From Povalibacter uvarum (lineage in GTDB: Bacteria > Pseudomonadota > Gammaproteobacteria > Steroidobacterales > Steroidobacteraceae): DNA of 64,000 nt. Location of the stretch: NCBI RefSeq assembly GCF_014202975.1, contig NZ_JACHHZ010000003.1, positions 496,001-560,000 on the forward strand, given 5' to 3'. Under the pieces are notes generated by a model. That model searched no databases, was not told where the DNA came from, and worked only from the letters and a program-made list of their open reading frames with translations. Below, in pieces: positions 45,899-54,538 of the stretch (its first letter is position 1; each line of letters begins with the position of its first letter). The position numbers and the translations under genes are program-made.

Positions 45899-47089
45899 TC
45901 AGATGTAACTGAGCCAGGTGTCGCGCCGACGCCGCTTCACCGCAGCGAGCCATCGGGAAAGGGGGTAGAGGGTCAATAAAGTGCCGAACCAGACGATGTA
46001 TACGATGCCCAGTCCAAAGCCCCAGCCGGCCTGCACGAGCCGCGACGGGTCCACGATGAAATTACAGAAGATCTTCGCCGGGAATCCCAGCGCGACGCCG
46101 ATCAGAAGCGCCGAGCCGTGGACGATGTAGACGTGCAGCAGATATGTAAACAGCGGCGTGCGACCGAAGGCCAGCAGGGCGCTGGCTGCTGTTCCGCGCA
46201 ATCGTTCGAGCAGCGGCATAAGCAGTAACGACACGCCCAGCGTCGCGAGGACGTAGAGAAGCGACGGCGGGTACTTGGACACGTTGAAGAACGACAGCAG
46301 GGTGCGACCACTCGTCTCGTATTCACGCCAGGGCAATTGATCGCCGTAACCGTTCACCAGGCGAAGCACGACGAAAAGCACCAGCGCACCGGTGCCCAGC
46401 AGGATGGTCGATCGCCGCCGCTCCGGCTCCGGCTTCAGGAACAGGCCACCGAGTCCGTAACCCACGCACATGATTCCGAACCAGGGAATGAACGGATACG
46501 CCACGAAGCCGGGCATACCCGCCACGAGTCCGGGTTCGAATGCGGCTCGCCACAGAACCGCGAGCGAACCCAGCGACTGTGCATCGATCGGCACCAGCAC
46601 GTTGTGTCCCGCAACGATCAGGAAGCCGATTGCCAGCACGACGCGCTGAGGCAGCCAGATCAATGCGGCGAGCAGGATCATGCCGACGCCGATCGCATAG
46701 ATGACCTGCGCGAACAGCACGAAACCGAAATTGAATCCGAACGAGATCAGCGTGAACTCGAGCAGCACGAGCCACAGGCCGCGGCTGAGGAGGAACCGGG
46801 ACAGTGTGGCCGTGTCCTTCCCTTGGGCCCGCTGCAGATGGATCGACACACCGGAAAGAAACACGAATGTCGGTGCGCACAGATGAGTGATCCAGCGTGT
46901 GGCATAGAGAGCCACGCTGGTTCGGGCCGGATCGAGGGGGTCGAAAACGAACGCGTGCACGTGGAAGTAGTCGCGGACGTGGTCGAGCACCATCAGGGCG
47001 ATCACGAAGCCGCGCAGCATGTCCACGCTGTCGAGGCGGGCGATGCCGAGACGATTCAGTTGGGCCTGGCCGGGCACTTGCTGCGTCAT
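45899..47089 (-). CDS. DUF1624 / heparan-alpha-glucosaminide N-acetyltransferase-like membrane protein
   Basis: A 396-residue polytopic protein with about ten TM helices. SVDMLRGFVIALMVLDHVRDYFH is the DUF1624 signature, followed by TRWITHLCAPTFVFLSG, and GRTPLFTYLLHVYIVHG near the end. The family relates to the lysosomal acetyl-CoA transmembrane transferase and to OpgC-type acyltransferases. It probably transfers an acyl group across the membrane to a sugar or envelope component. The target is unknown. Confidence 0.88.
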   Translation of the reverse strand: MTQQVPGQAQLNRLGIARLDSVDMLRGFVIALMVLDHVRDYFHVHAFVFDPLDPARTSVALYATRWITHLCAPTFVFLSGVSIHLQRAQGKDTATLSRFLLSRGLWLVLLEFTLISFGFNFGFVLFAQVIYAIGVGMILLAALIWLPQRVVLAIGFLIVAGHNVLVPIDAQSLGSLAVLWRAAFEPGLVAGMPGFVAYPFIPWFGIMCVGYGLGGLFLKPEPERRRSTILLGTGALVLFVVLRLVNGYGDQLPWREYETSGRTLLSFFNVSKYPPSLLYVLATLGVSLLLMPLLERLRGTAASALLAFGRTPLFTYLLHVYIVHGSALLIGVALGFPAKIFCNFIVDPSRLVQAGWGFGLGIVYIVWFGTLLTLYPLSRWLAAVKRRRRDTWLSYI

Positions 47090-47216
47090 GCGACGGCATC
47101 GTGCGCAGCCCCGTTCGCCGAGTCAATGACGGAGCAGGTCACATACGGGTCGGGGATTGCCGGTGGATGAAAAGGCCGGTGTACCATCCGTTCAGCGCAG
47201 ATTCCCAGAGTCTCAT

Positions 47217-48263
47217 ATGCGAGCCGTCTACTACGAAGCGTTCCGATCCCCGCCGCGACTGCAGGACGTGCCGACGCCGGCAGCGAGTCCCGAGGGTGTC
47301 GTCGTGCAGGTGCATGCGTCGGGTCTGTGCCGCAGCGATTGGCATGGGTGGATGGGGCACGACGCCGATATCCGGTTGCCTCATGTTCCAGGCCACGAGC
47401 TCGCGGGGACCGTGGTCGAAGTCGGATCGCACGTGCGGAGATGGCGCAAAGGGGATCGGGTCACCGTTCCGTTCGTCGCGGGCTGCGGGCGCTGTCAGGA
47501 ATGCGCGTCCGGCAATCAGCAAGTCTGCGAGAACCAGTTTCAGCCCGGATTCACGGCGTGGGGCTCATTCGCCGAGTATGTGGCGCTCGAACGCGCCGAC
47601 CTGAACCTCGTGCGATTGCCGGAGGAGACGGATTTCGTCACGGCCGCGAGCCTGGGCTGCCGGTTCGTGACCTCTTTCCGCGCCGTCGTCGATCTCGCTT
47701 GCGTGCAGCCGGGCGAGTGGGTTGCGGTCCATGGCTGTGGCGGCGTCGGTCTCTCCGCAATCATGATTGCGAATGCGATGGGTGCGAGCGTGGTCGCGGT
47801 CGACATCGGTGCCGACAAGCTCAGCTTCGCGAGCAGCATCGGTGCCGCTGCCGTCGTCGATGCGTCAGAAAGCCAGGACGTCGTGGATGCGGTGAAGGCC
47901 GTCACAGGCGGCGGTGCTCACGTATCGATCGATGCGCTCGGCCATCCCGCGACTTGTTTCAACTCCATCGCGTGTTTGCGTCGGCGCGGGCGCCACGTGC
48001 AGATCGGATTGATGCTGGGTGACCATGCGCATCCGAAGATTCCAATGGACAAGGTGATTGCGCACGAGCTGCGGATCCTGGGCAGTCATGGGATGCAGGC
48101 ATTCCGCTACGACGCGTTGCTGGAGATGATTCGTGCCGGCAAGCTGGTTCCGCAAAAGCTCATCGGTCGGACGATCCCGCTCGCGGATGCGCCAGCGGCA
48201 CTGATGGCCATGGATCAGTTTGCGGGGACGGGGATTACGGTGATCTCCGCTTTCCAGGAATAG
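47217..48263 (+). CDS. Zinc-dependent alcohol dehydrogenase
   Basis: A 348-residue medium-chain dehydrogenase. The catalytic zinc site is [11 protein letters not shown] with [14 protein letters not shown]; the structural zinc Cys cluster is [18 protein letters not shown]. The NAD site is [19 protein letters not shown] with [10 protein letters not shown] after strand 2, an Asp favouring NAD. I start at the ATG at 47217 (MRAVYYEAF), where family similarity begins. Substrate unknown. The downstream gap is a REPIN. Confidence 0.93.
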   Translation: MRAVYYEAFRSPPRLQDVPTPAASPEGVVVQVHASGLCRSDWHGWMGHDADIRLPHVPGHELAGTVVEVGSHVRRWRKGDRVTVPFVAGCGRCQECASGNQQVCENQFQPGFTAWGSFAEYVALERADLNLVRLPEETDFVTAASLGCRFVTSFRAVVDLACVQPGEWVAVHGCGGVGLSAIMIANAMGASVVAVDIGADKLSFASSIGAAAVVDASESQDVVDAVKAVTGGGAHVSIDALGHPATCFNSIACLRRRGRHVQIGLMLGDHAHPKIPMDKVIAHELRILGSHGMQAFRYDALLEMIRAGKLVPQKLIGRTIPLADAPAALMAMDQFAGTGITVISAFQE

Positions 48264-48273
48264 CCCCCGCCGC

Positions 48274-48341
48274 GTCATCCCCGCGAAAGCGGGGATCCAG
48301 CTTTGGCTCGGGGCATGGATCCCCGCTTTCGCGGGGATGAC
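48274..48341. repeat. REPIN: two inverted REP units
   Basis: Two 26-bp arms (48274-48299 and 48316-48341) are perfect inverted complements around a 16-nt spacer. Each arm contains the hairpin ATCCCCGC-N4-GCGGGGAT, with GAAA in one and TTTC in the other. The element lies over the last codons of the LysR gene. Confidence 0.85.
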
Positions 48342-49282
48342 CTCCGGTCAACCGCCGCTCGCAGCACTTCAAAGAGCCACGCGACTCCGGCATCCATCAT
48401 CGCCGCGCCGGAGGCGACACCGTGGAGTTGAAACTTTCCCAGCGGCAGCGGCGCTTCCAGGGCAACGACACCGAATCTCGCCGCATGCATCGCTGCGAAT
48501 CGCCGGGGCAGCGCGGCGATCAGGTCCGTCTCGGCGAGGATCGGCAAAGCGAACATGAAGTTCGGCACGGTCAGTGCGACGCGTCGCCGGCGATTGCGCT
48601 CCTCGAGAATCCGATCCACGAAGCCGTACGCATCGCCGGTGTGCGAGACGACCAGATGCTGGGCGTCGCAATACCGGTCGAGCGTGAGTCTTCGCGCCAG
48701 AGGGTGCCTCGCGCGAGCCGCGATCACGAAATCCTCTTCGAACAACACGTGCCGATGAAAACGCGTGGGGATGTGATCCGACGGAATGATCGCAATGTCC
48801 ATCGCGCGTGACTCCAGATCGCAGAACGCGGTGCGCCATGCGCGATCCGGTGACGTCTCACTGGGCAACGGCAGAAGTTGGCGCACGCTGATATCGATCC
48901 CCGGTGCTCGTTTCAGTTCGTGCAGAAGCGGCGGCAGGATTACGGTCGAAACGCCATCGGGCGCACCTATCGTGAACCGCCGGATCGAGCGCGCGGCGTC
49001 GAAGGGAGCGGCGCTTGCAACGACGCTGCTCACTCGCGCGAGGATTTCCGAAACGGGATCCGCCAGCTGCATCGCGCGTGCAGTTGGTACGACTCCTTTG
49101 GGCGTCTTGAGGAACAGCGGATCGTTCAACAGGCGGCGCAGCCTTCCCAGTCCATGGCTCACCGCCGACGGCGACAGATGCAGCCGCTCGGCCGCACGGC
49201 CGACGTGGCGCTCCCTGAGAACCACATCGAAGAGCACGAGAAGGTTCAGGTCGGTCCGCCCGAGATCGATTTCATTCAGCAT
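48275..49282 (-). CDS. LysR family transcriptional regulator
   Basis: A 335-residue regulator: HTH at DLNLLVLFDVVLRERHVGRA, then ERLHLSPSAVSHGLGRLR, and a NodD/LinR-like effector domain (RRFTIGAPDGVSTVILPPLL, AMDIAIIPSDHIP). The last 25 or so residues (DRRSSPRKRGSMPRAKAGSP and on) are encoded by a REPIN and replace the native C-terminus. Divergent from the NTF2-like gene, which is its likely target. An inverted repeat overlaps the start codon. Confidence 0.9.
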   Translation of the reverse strand: MLNEIDLGRTDLNLLVLFDVVLRERHVGRAAERLHLSPSAVSHGLGRLRRLLNDPLFLKTPKGVVPTARAMQLADPVSEILARVSSVVASAAPFDAARSIRRFTIGAPDGVSTVILPPLLHELKRAPGIDISVRQLLPLPSETSPDRAWRTAFCDLESRAMDIAIIPSDHIPTRFHRHVLFEEDFVIAARARHPLARRLTLDRYCDAQHLVVSHTGDAYGFVDRILEERNRRRRVALTVPNFMFALPILAETDLIAALPRRFAAMHAARFGVVALEAPLPLGKFQLHGVASGAAMMDAGVAWLFEVLRAAVDRRSSPRKRGSMPRAKAGSPLSRG

Positions 49283-49291
49283 ATTGCTGAA
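49275..49291. promoter_or_regulatory. Inverted repeat overlapping the LysR start codon
   Basis: TTCAGCA-tat-TGCTGAA is a perfect 7-bp inverted repeat with a 3-bp spacer and fits a T-N11-A LysR-box shape. It covers the LysR ATG, so autorepression or a translational effect is possible. Confidence 0.4.
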
Positions 49292-49334
49292 ATCATATCA
49301 ATGGATTCAGCAGAAGGAACCAGGCGATCCTCCT

Positions 49335-49357
49335 CGTCAGGGCGAACCGCCCTGACG
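49335..49357. promoter_or_regulatory. 10-bp stem hairpin before the NTF2-like gene
   Basis: CGTCAGGGCG-aac-CGCCCTGACG is a perfect 10-bp inverted repeat with a 3-nt loop, ending 29 bp before the plus-strand start. Flanking CTCCTCG and CGAGGAG can pair around it. It may be an operator or an mRNA leader hairpin. Confidence 0.45.
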
Positions 49358-49386
49358 ATGCGACGAGGAGATTTCAGGAGATGGAC

Positions 49387-49920
49387 ATGTCACCTTCGAG
49401 ACGTTCGGTTCTGACCGCGGCTGGCGCTGCCCTGGCGTCGTTCGATCTGAAGGGCGCCGACGCCCCGGATCGACCCGTTGCCGATGAGATCGCCGGGCTC
49501 ATTCGGCGATCGGCGGATGCGAATGCGGCACTGATGCGTGGCGACATCGAGCGGTATCGGGCGCTGATCACGCTCACCGATGACTTCACGCTGATGTCGC
49601 CGTTCGGCGGGCGCCCGACGCGTGGTGCCGAGATGACGGCTGAGCGGTGGGAGGCAATGGGACGCTTCTTCAGGAACGGTACGCTGGAGCAGGAGGTGGT
49701 TCATGCCTATGGCTCGGGCGACATGGTCGTTCTCGCCGTCATCGAACGTGCAAATGTGGAAGTGGGTGGACTGCCGGCGCAGAACTGGTCGCTGCGCGTC
49801 ACGCTGGTTTATCGCAAGGAGGCAGGATCGTGGCGCCTTGCCCATCGGCATGCGGACCCGATCGTCGAATCGATGAGTCTCGCGCAGGCGGCAACAATCG
49901 CGCGGGGCGAGCGCGTTTGA
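49387..49920 (+). CDS. Exported NTF2/SnoaL-like protein
   Basis: A 177-residue protein with an RRSVLTAAGAALAS Tat-like signal and a SnoaL/DUF4440-type domain (SADANAALMRGDIERYRALI, ltddFTLMSPFGG region, SLRVTLVYRKEAGSWRLAHR). Such folds act as small hydrolases, isomerases or binding proteins. I start at the ATG at 49387 (GGAG 6 nt upstream); an ATG two codons earlier abuts the ribosome site. Divergent from LysR. Confidence 0.8.
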   Translation: MSPSRRSVLTAAGAALASFDLKGADAPDRPVADEIAGLIRRSADANAALMRGDIERYRALITLTDDFTLMSPFGGRPTRGAEMTAERWEAMGRFFRNGTLEQEVVHAYGSGDMVVLAVIERANVEVGGLPAQNWSLRVTLVYRKEAGSWRLAHRHADPIVESMSLAQAATIARGERV

Positions 49921-49935
49921 GCGTGGCGGCGGCGC

Positions 49936-50328
49936 TCAGCGCTGCCGTCCTTTCGGATCGCCGATGATGAGTTTCCAGCTGCCGTCGCTCTGACGGCGCA
50001 GTACCTCGATCGCACGGTCTCGCACATCGACGCGCTCGCCAGCGGTGTCGACGCGTGTGCCGCGAAAGTCTGTGTAGAGAATGGCGATGTCGTCCGACAC
50101 GACGGCCTGGATCACTTCGCTTTCCATGCGCCTGTCTTCCTTGACGAGCGAAGTCAGGATAGGCCGCAGTTGCTCATGGCCGATGAGAACGTCGCCGTTC
50201 GGTCTTGCGAAGCAGGCGTCTGCCGCGTAGAGACCGAGCATTCCGTCGATGTCGCCTGTGTGCAGCAGTTTGGTGAACATCGCTGGCCAATCCTGCGGGC
50301 GCGAAGGTTCGATTTTTCCGGTGCTCAT
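49936..50328 (-). CDS. SnoaL-like/DUF4440 protein
   Basis: A 130-residue cytosolic NTF2-like protein: MFTKLLHTGDIDGMLGLYAA, ARPNGDVLIGHEQLRPIL, RDRAIEVLRRQSDGSWKLII. The SgcJ/EcaC-type pattern is typical; its substrate is unknown. ATG 50328 begins the conserved domain; MIV-MSTG three codons earlier is possible. Convergent with the exported NTF2-like gene (16 bp apart). Confidence 0.82.
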   Translation of the reverse strand: MSTGKIEPSRPQDWPAMFTKLLHTGDIDGMLGLYAADACFARPNGDVLIGHEQLRPILTSLVKEDRRMESEVIQAVVSDDIAILYTDFRGTRVDTAGERVDVRDRAIEVLRRQSDGSWKLIIGDPKGRQR

Positions 50329-50550
50329 GACGATCATGCGACGGTTGACGGTGGTGCAACCGTAGCGCGATCGGGACCGAATTGCTGTCGGCCGCGGGAG
50401 GACAGTTCGACGGACGAAATCGATCTGTCGCTGATCATCACCGGCATCGTGGGCTGGAATCTGTCCGATGCGTGAAGCTTCGGCGGCGCCGCGGGAGTAG
50501 GATGACCGCACCGCTCCATGCTGAAGAGCCGCGTCGAAAGGATTGCCGCC

Positions 50551-51300
50551 ATGGGTACGCAGTACACGGCCGCCGACATCGTCGGATTCCTCGACCGATG
50601 TCTGAAGGACAACCTCTGCTGGTCCTTCGTCGATCTCGGGCATCCCTACGTCTACACCGCGAACTCCAGGCTGACGCTGTATGCGGACGACTCGCGTTGG
50701 GCGCTGGTTTCGGACGTCAGTGGCTATAACCCACGCGCAGGCCGGTTCTCGTCGACGATCACCTGGCTGGGTAATGCACTGCGCGATCTGAAACCCGCAG
50801 GCGACAAGGATCAGTACACGTACAACGTGGAGTTCATCACGCTGATAGAAGGTGGGCCGATGCATGAGGCAGTGCAGCACTTCCAGGGAAGTACGCAGCC
50901 CTTCGATATCACAATGCGTGACCAAACCTTTCGCGTGCCGGCGGACCTGAGCCGCTGGGTACCGAATATCGAATCACGATCCTGGCCCAAGGGGGCGCAT
51001 GCCGAGGACGTCGGTCGCTATGTGGCATTCGAATATGCGGACGTCTGTCGGGCGACTGACGCCGAGAAGCGCATGCATCTCGATCCGGATGTGCCGATGC
51101 TCATGACCCTCGATCAATGGCATCACCGATGGTGGCACTACTATCCCGCTGGGCACGACTTCATCGGCGAGGCGCCGAGTTCCTACGAGACTTATCCCCT
51201 GCTCGCCGATGTGCTCGTGCATCGCGATCCCGCCCGGTATCGTCCGACGCTCGAGCCCAACAATCACTGGACGAACTGGCCCGCCGCCGGATCGCTGTAG
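50551..51300 (+). CDS. Hypothetical protein
   Basis: A 249-residue soluble protein, aromatic-rich (YTAADIVGFLDRCLKDNLCW, WHHRWWHYYPAGHDFIGEAP). I place the start at 50551, with AAAGGA 8 nt upstream; an ATG 11 codons earlier has a poor ribosome site. Similar proteins of unknown function occur in other bacteria, but I cannot name the family with confidence. No neighbour suggests a role. Confidence 0.6.
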   Translation: MGTQYTAADIVGFLDRCLKDNLCWSFVDLGHPYVYTANSRLTLYADDSRWALVSDVSGYNPRAGRFSSTITWLGNALRDLKPAGDKDQYTYNVEFITLIEGGPMHEAVQHFQGSTQPFDITMRDQTFRVPADLSRWVPNIESRSWPKGAHAEDVGRYVAFEYADVCRATDAEKRMHLDPDVPMLMTLDQWHHRWWHYYPAGHDFIGEAPSSYETYPLLADVLVHRDPARYRPTLEPNNHWTNWPAAGSL

Positions 51301-51603
51301 AGCGCCACGGGACATGCGTCGACAGATCGCGGATTGCGCTAGCGGCGAAACGCGAGATGCATGACGAGGAGGAACGAGGCGAGAACGAGCAGGACGATCA
51401 CTGCGAAATCCCTTTCAAGACCAGAATGGACATCCGTTGCGGGCGCGAAAGTCTAGCTTAGTCGTAGGAGAACTTGCTCGGTCGGATGTGAGAATCGCAC
51501 GGACCGCGACGCAGTTTCCTCGGACGATAGTCGTAGTACGGCCGGTATTCGCCGCGGATTCTGTTACTGAATTGTTAAGCTCATTCATTCAGCGGGAGTC
51601 GTC
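51301..51603. other. Intergenic region
   Basis: About 300 bp without a supported gene. A minus-strand 20-codon frame opening with GTG (51339-51401) would encode a very hydrophobic peptide, IVLLVLASFLLV in the middle. The region also contains the promoter of the tautomerase gene. Confidence 0.4.
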
Positions 51604-51834
51604 ATGCCTCATGTCATCGTCAAGCTCTGGCCCGGCAAGACCGAGGAACAGAAATCCCGGTTGACCGAAGCGATCGTCAGGGACCTCATGACGGTCATGG
51701 GATCGACCGAGGCCTCCATCTCCGTCGCGATCGAGGACGTCGAATCGGCGGCTTGGGCCGAGGCGGTCTACAAGCCGCAGATCGTCGGCAACGCGGACAA
51801 GCTCTATAAGAAACCGGGCTACGAGATGAGCTGA
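51604..51834 (+). CDS. pptA: 4-oxalocrotonate tautomerase family protein (PptA-like)
   Basis: A 76-residue protein that begins MPHVIVKLWPGK, so Pro-2 becomes the N-terminal catalytic base after Met removal. The SVAIEDVESAAWAEAVYKPQ and KKPGYEM ending match E. coli PptA (YdcE) almost position for position. The family tautomerises 2-hydroxy-dienoates or related keto acids. GGGAG precedes the ATG. Confidence 0.87.
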   Translation: MPHVIVKLWPGKTEEQKSRLTEAIVRDLMTVMGSTEASISVAIEDVESAAWAEAVYKPQIVGNADKLYKKPGYEMS

Positions 51835-51911
51835 CCGCCGGGCAGGCCCGATGGCGCAGGGCCGCGCCTCTGTTCACAATACGGCACTCCCAGCCCGACC
51901 CGTGCCCAGTC

Positions 51912-53354
51912 ATGAAGTCCCTGAAGCAGGCCAGTCTCTACGTCGCAACGATCGTGATCGCGACGGTCGCGATTTTCGGCGTCGTGCGGATGGGCAGCTC
52001 GCTGCCGGTTCCGGAAGGCAGCGCGGTTGCCGCAGAGCAGGTCGCGACCGCACCCGCCACGGCGACCGCCTTCGTTCAGAATCTGACGGGCAACCTGAAT
52101 CATCCGCTCAGCCACCTGTTCATTCAGTTGCTCGTGGTGATCGCAGCCTGTCGCGTGGTCGGAATGATCTTCGTGCGAATCGGATTGCCCGCGGTCGTGG
52201 GCGAGATGTCCGCAGGCATTCTCCTCGGTCCCTCGCTGTTCGGTCTGCTGGCGCCGGAATGGTTCGCCTTCGTCTTTCCGACGGAATCGCTCGGTACGTT
52301 GCGGCTGCTGAGCCAGGTCGGCATCTGTCTCTTCATGTTCACCGTGGGTATGGAGTTGAACGTCAGCCACGTCCGCAGCAAGGCGACGACTGCCGTCGCG
52401 GTGAGTCACGCCAGCATCGTGCTTCCGTTCCTGCTCGGCGTGGTGTCGGCCTACTTCCTGTTCACCGACATGGCGGGCCCGGAAGCGAGTTTCCTGGGGT
52501 TCGCTCTGTTCATGGGCATCTCGATGAGCATCACCGCGTTCCCTGTTCTCGCGCGCATCCTGCAGGAGCGCGGGATTTCGCGGACCGCACTGGGCAGCAC
52601 CGCGATCACCTGCGCCGCGGTGGACGACGTGACTGCATGGAGCATCATGGCGTTCGTCGTGGCGATCGCCAAGGCGACGAGCGTGATCGCCTCGGGATTC
52701 ACGCTGCTGATGGCGCTGGCATTCATTGCGATGATGACGCTGGGCGTGCGACGCGCACTGCCGGCCTGGATCGGCAGGGATCAGCTCACTCGCGAAGATC
52801 CGTCGAGCGGCACATTGGGCATCATCGTCTGCGTGGTCATTGCGGCCGCCCTGAGCACCGAGATCATCGGTATCCACGCTTTGTTCGGTGCGTTCCTCGC
52901 CGGTGCGATCATGCCGGACGTTGGTGAATTCCGCCGTCGCATCACGACGCTGCTCGAGAAGTTCAGCTCGGTGTTGCTGCTGCCGCTGTTCTTCGCCTTC
53001 ACCGGGCTTCGGACGGAAATCGGGCTGCTGAACGGCGTGGAAGACTGGATGATCTGTCTTGCGATCATTGCCATCGCGACGCTGGGCAAGCTGGGTCGCA
53101 GCGCAGTGACGGCGCGCGTGACCGGAATGAACTGGCGTGAATCGCTGCAGCTCGGAGCGCTCATGAATACGCGCGGCCTCATGGAGCTGATTGCCCTGAA
53201 CATCGGCTATGACCTGGGAATTCTCTCGCCGCGTATCTTCACGATGCTCGTGATCATGGCCGTCGTCACGACGATGATGACGGGGCCGCTGCTGACATTG
53301 CTGGGCGTGCGTCATGGGCAGCTCGATTCCGATCACGAGCCGTCACGGGCCTGA
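51912..53354 (+). CDS. CPA2 family cation/proton antiporter
   Basis: A 480-residue membrane protein with a first TM helix as anchor and a transport domain of about 12 helices (VVGEMSAGILLGPSLFGLL, ITAFPVLARILQERGI, CAAVDDVTAW with the conserved Asp, MNTRGLMELIAL). It lacks the TrkA-N domain of the Kef protein at 41660-43483. This is the NapA/KefB-like sodium/proton exchanger type, and the ion is not certain. Starts at the ATG at 51912. Confidence 0.9.
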   Translation: MKSLKQASLYVATIVIATVAIFGVVRMGSSLPVPEGSAVAAEQVATAPATATAFVQNLTGNLNHPLSHLFIQLLVVIAACRVVGMIFVRIGLPAVVGEMSAGILLGPSLFGLLAPEWFAFVFPTESLGTLRLLSQVGICLFMFTVGMELNVSHVRSKATTAVAVSHASIVLPFLLGVVSAYFLFTDMAGPEASFLGFALFMGISMSITAFPVLARILQERGISRTALGSTAITCAAVDDVTAWSIMAFVVAIAKATSVIASGFTLLMALAFIAMMTLGVRRALPAWIGRDQLTREDPSSGTLGIIVCVVIAAALSTEIIGIHALFGAFLAGAIMPDVGEFRRRITTLLEKFSSVLLLPLFFAFTGLRTEIGLLNGVEDWMICLAIIAIATLGKLGRSAVTARVTGMNWRESLQLGALMNTRGLMELIALNIGYDLGILSPRIFTMLVIMAVVTTMMTGPLLTLLGVRHGQLDSDHEPSRA

Positions 53355-53360
53355 CCCGTA

Positions 53361-53663
53361 TCAGCTGGAGATGACTTCGTAGTGCTCGACGCGCGGAGTC
53401 ATCTCGACGAGGAAGTCGGGATCGAAGTCGTAGTACTTCGCAGTGTCGATCGGCGTCCCGGCGAAACGCTCGATGGCGGCGTAGTCGATCCAGAACGTGA
53501 GCATCGAGACCACCGTGTGCTCGCCATCGACGCGGTGCAGGCACCACGCACCTTGATTGCCGCTTACGGAGCGATAGTCCGGGATCGCGACGTCGTGCAT
53601 CAGTTTGAGGTACGCCGAGGCCTTGTCGTTCGGTACACGGCCGGTCCAGAGTCGCGCGATCAT
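53361..53663 (-). CDS. Antibiotic biosynthesis monooxygenase-like small protein
   Basis: A 100-residue ferredoxin-like fold protein: ARLWTGRVPNDKASAYLKLM, GAWCLHRVDGEHTVVSMLTF, IDYAAIERFAG. This matches the ABM/dimeric alpha-beta barrel pattern. Such enzymes oxidise aromatic substrates without cofactor, or act as stress proteins. GGAGG sits 6 nt before the ATG at 53663. Confidence 0.8.
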   Translation of the reverse strand: MIARLWTGRVPNDKASAYLKLMHDVAIPDYRSVSGNQGAWCLHRVDGEHTVVSMLTFWIDYAAIERFAGTPIDTAKYYDFDPDFLVEMTPRVEHYEVISS

Positions 53664-53732
53664 TGATGCCTCCGAGCCGCGGCGTGCAGAGTCGTCACGG
53701 AACTTCCGGGCCATCCTACAACCTGATGTAGC

Positions 53733-54488
53733 GTGCAATCCAAGCCTGATTCAGTGCCTGAGACTATCCAGCGGCTTTCGAGGGGCGAAGTGCCCCGACT
53801 CGTCTGGACCAACGAACGTGGCGGCACCACTTTCCGTATCGGTGACAGGTTCCTGAAATGGAATCCGCGCAACACCGGCATCGATCTAGATGCGGAGCGA
53901 CTGCGTCTCGAGTGGGCAGTGCAGTATCACTCTGTCCCTCGCGTTCTCGGGGCGGGAGCGGATGAAGAAGCACAGTGGTTGATCACCTCGGCGCTGCGAG
54001 GCAGTGGCGCGGTAACCGAAGCCTGGATCGGACGGCCGCTGGAGGCGGCGCGTGCCATCGGTCGCGGATTGCGGCTCCTGCACGACGCGCTTCCCGTTGC
54101 CGAGTGTCCGTTTCAATGGGCGGTGCAAGCGCGAGTCGGGCATCGAGTGGCGACCGAGGAACTTCGCGTACCGCCGGTCGACAAGCTGGTAGTGTGTCAT
54201 GGCGATCCGTGTTCGCCGAACACGATCATCGCGGACGACGGCAGTCCTGCCGGCCATGTCGACATGGGCTCGCTCGGTGTTGCTGATCGCTGGGCGGATC
54301 TCGCCGTCGCGAGCATGAATCTCGACTACAACTACGGTGCCGGCTGGGAAGATGCCTTCTTCGATGCGTACGGCATCCGGAAAGACGAGTACAGGGTTGG
54401 CTATTACCGCTTCCTTTGGGACAACGAAGACAGCATCGGGGTTTCTTCGGTGGTCACCCGGGAATTGGGCCTCCTCGGACTGCGTTGA
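53733..54488 (+). CDS. Aminoglycoside phosphotransferase-like kinase
   Basis: A 251-residue protein kinase-like fold of the APH(3') type: FRIGDRFLKWNPRN holds the ATP-site Lys, VVCHGDPCSPNTI the catalytic HGD-x4-N loop, and HVDMGSLGVADRWADLA the metal-binding Asp. It phosphorylates aminoglycosides or, as in many chromosomal relatives, an unknown small metabolite; resistance cannot be claimed from sequence. The start is GTG at 53733; a GTG further in is possible. Confidence 0.85.
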   Translation: MQSKPDSVPETIQRLSRGEVPRLVWTNERGGTTFRIGDRFLKWNPRNTGIDLDAERLRLEWAVQYHSVPRVLGAGADEEAQWLITSALRGSGAVTEAWIGRPLEAARAIGRGLRLLHDALPVAECPFQWAVQARVGHRVATEELRVPPVDKLVVCHGDPCSPNTIIADDGSPAGHVDMGSLGVADRWADLAVASMNLDYNYGAGWEDAFFDAYGIRKDEYRVGYYRFLWDNEDSIGVSSVVTRELGLLGLR

Positions 54489-54538
54489 CGGCCGACTTGC
54501 GGGACAATGCCGCCGGGATTTCATCGTGAGGCTGGGAC

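Noticed and set aside
48274-48341. Insertion sequence ends
   Set aside because: Only 68 bp in total with no transposase; the structure is that of a REPIN.
51819-53336. 505-codon minus-strand frame opposite the CPA2 antiporter
   Set aside because: Extreme His/Arg/Glu/Gln content typical of the antisense of a membrane protein.
53733-54488. Acquired aminoglycoside-resistance gene
   Set aside because: Motifs are of the APH fold, but no mobile context or base-composition shift is visible, and many chromosomal relatives phosphorylate other metabolites.
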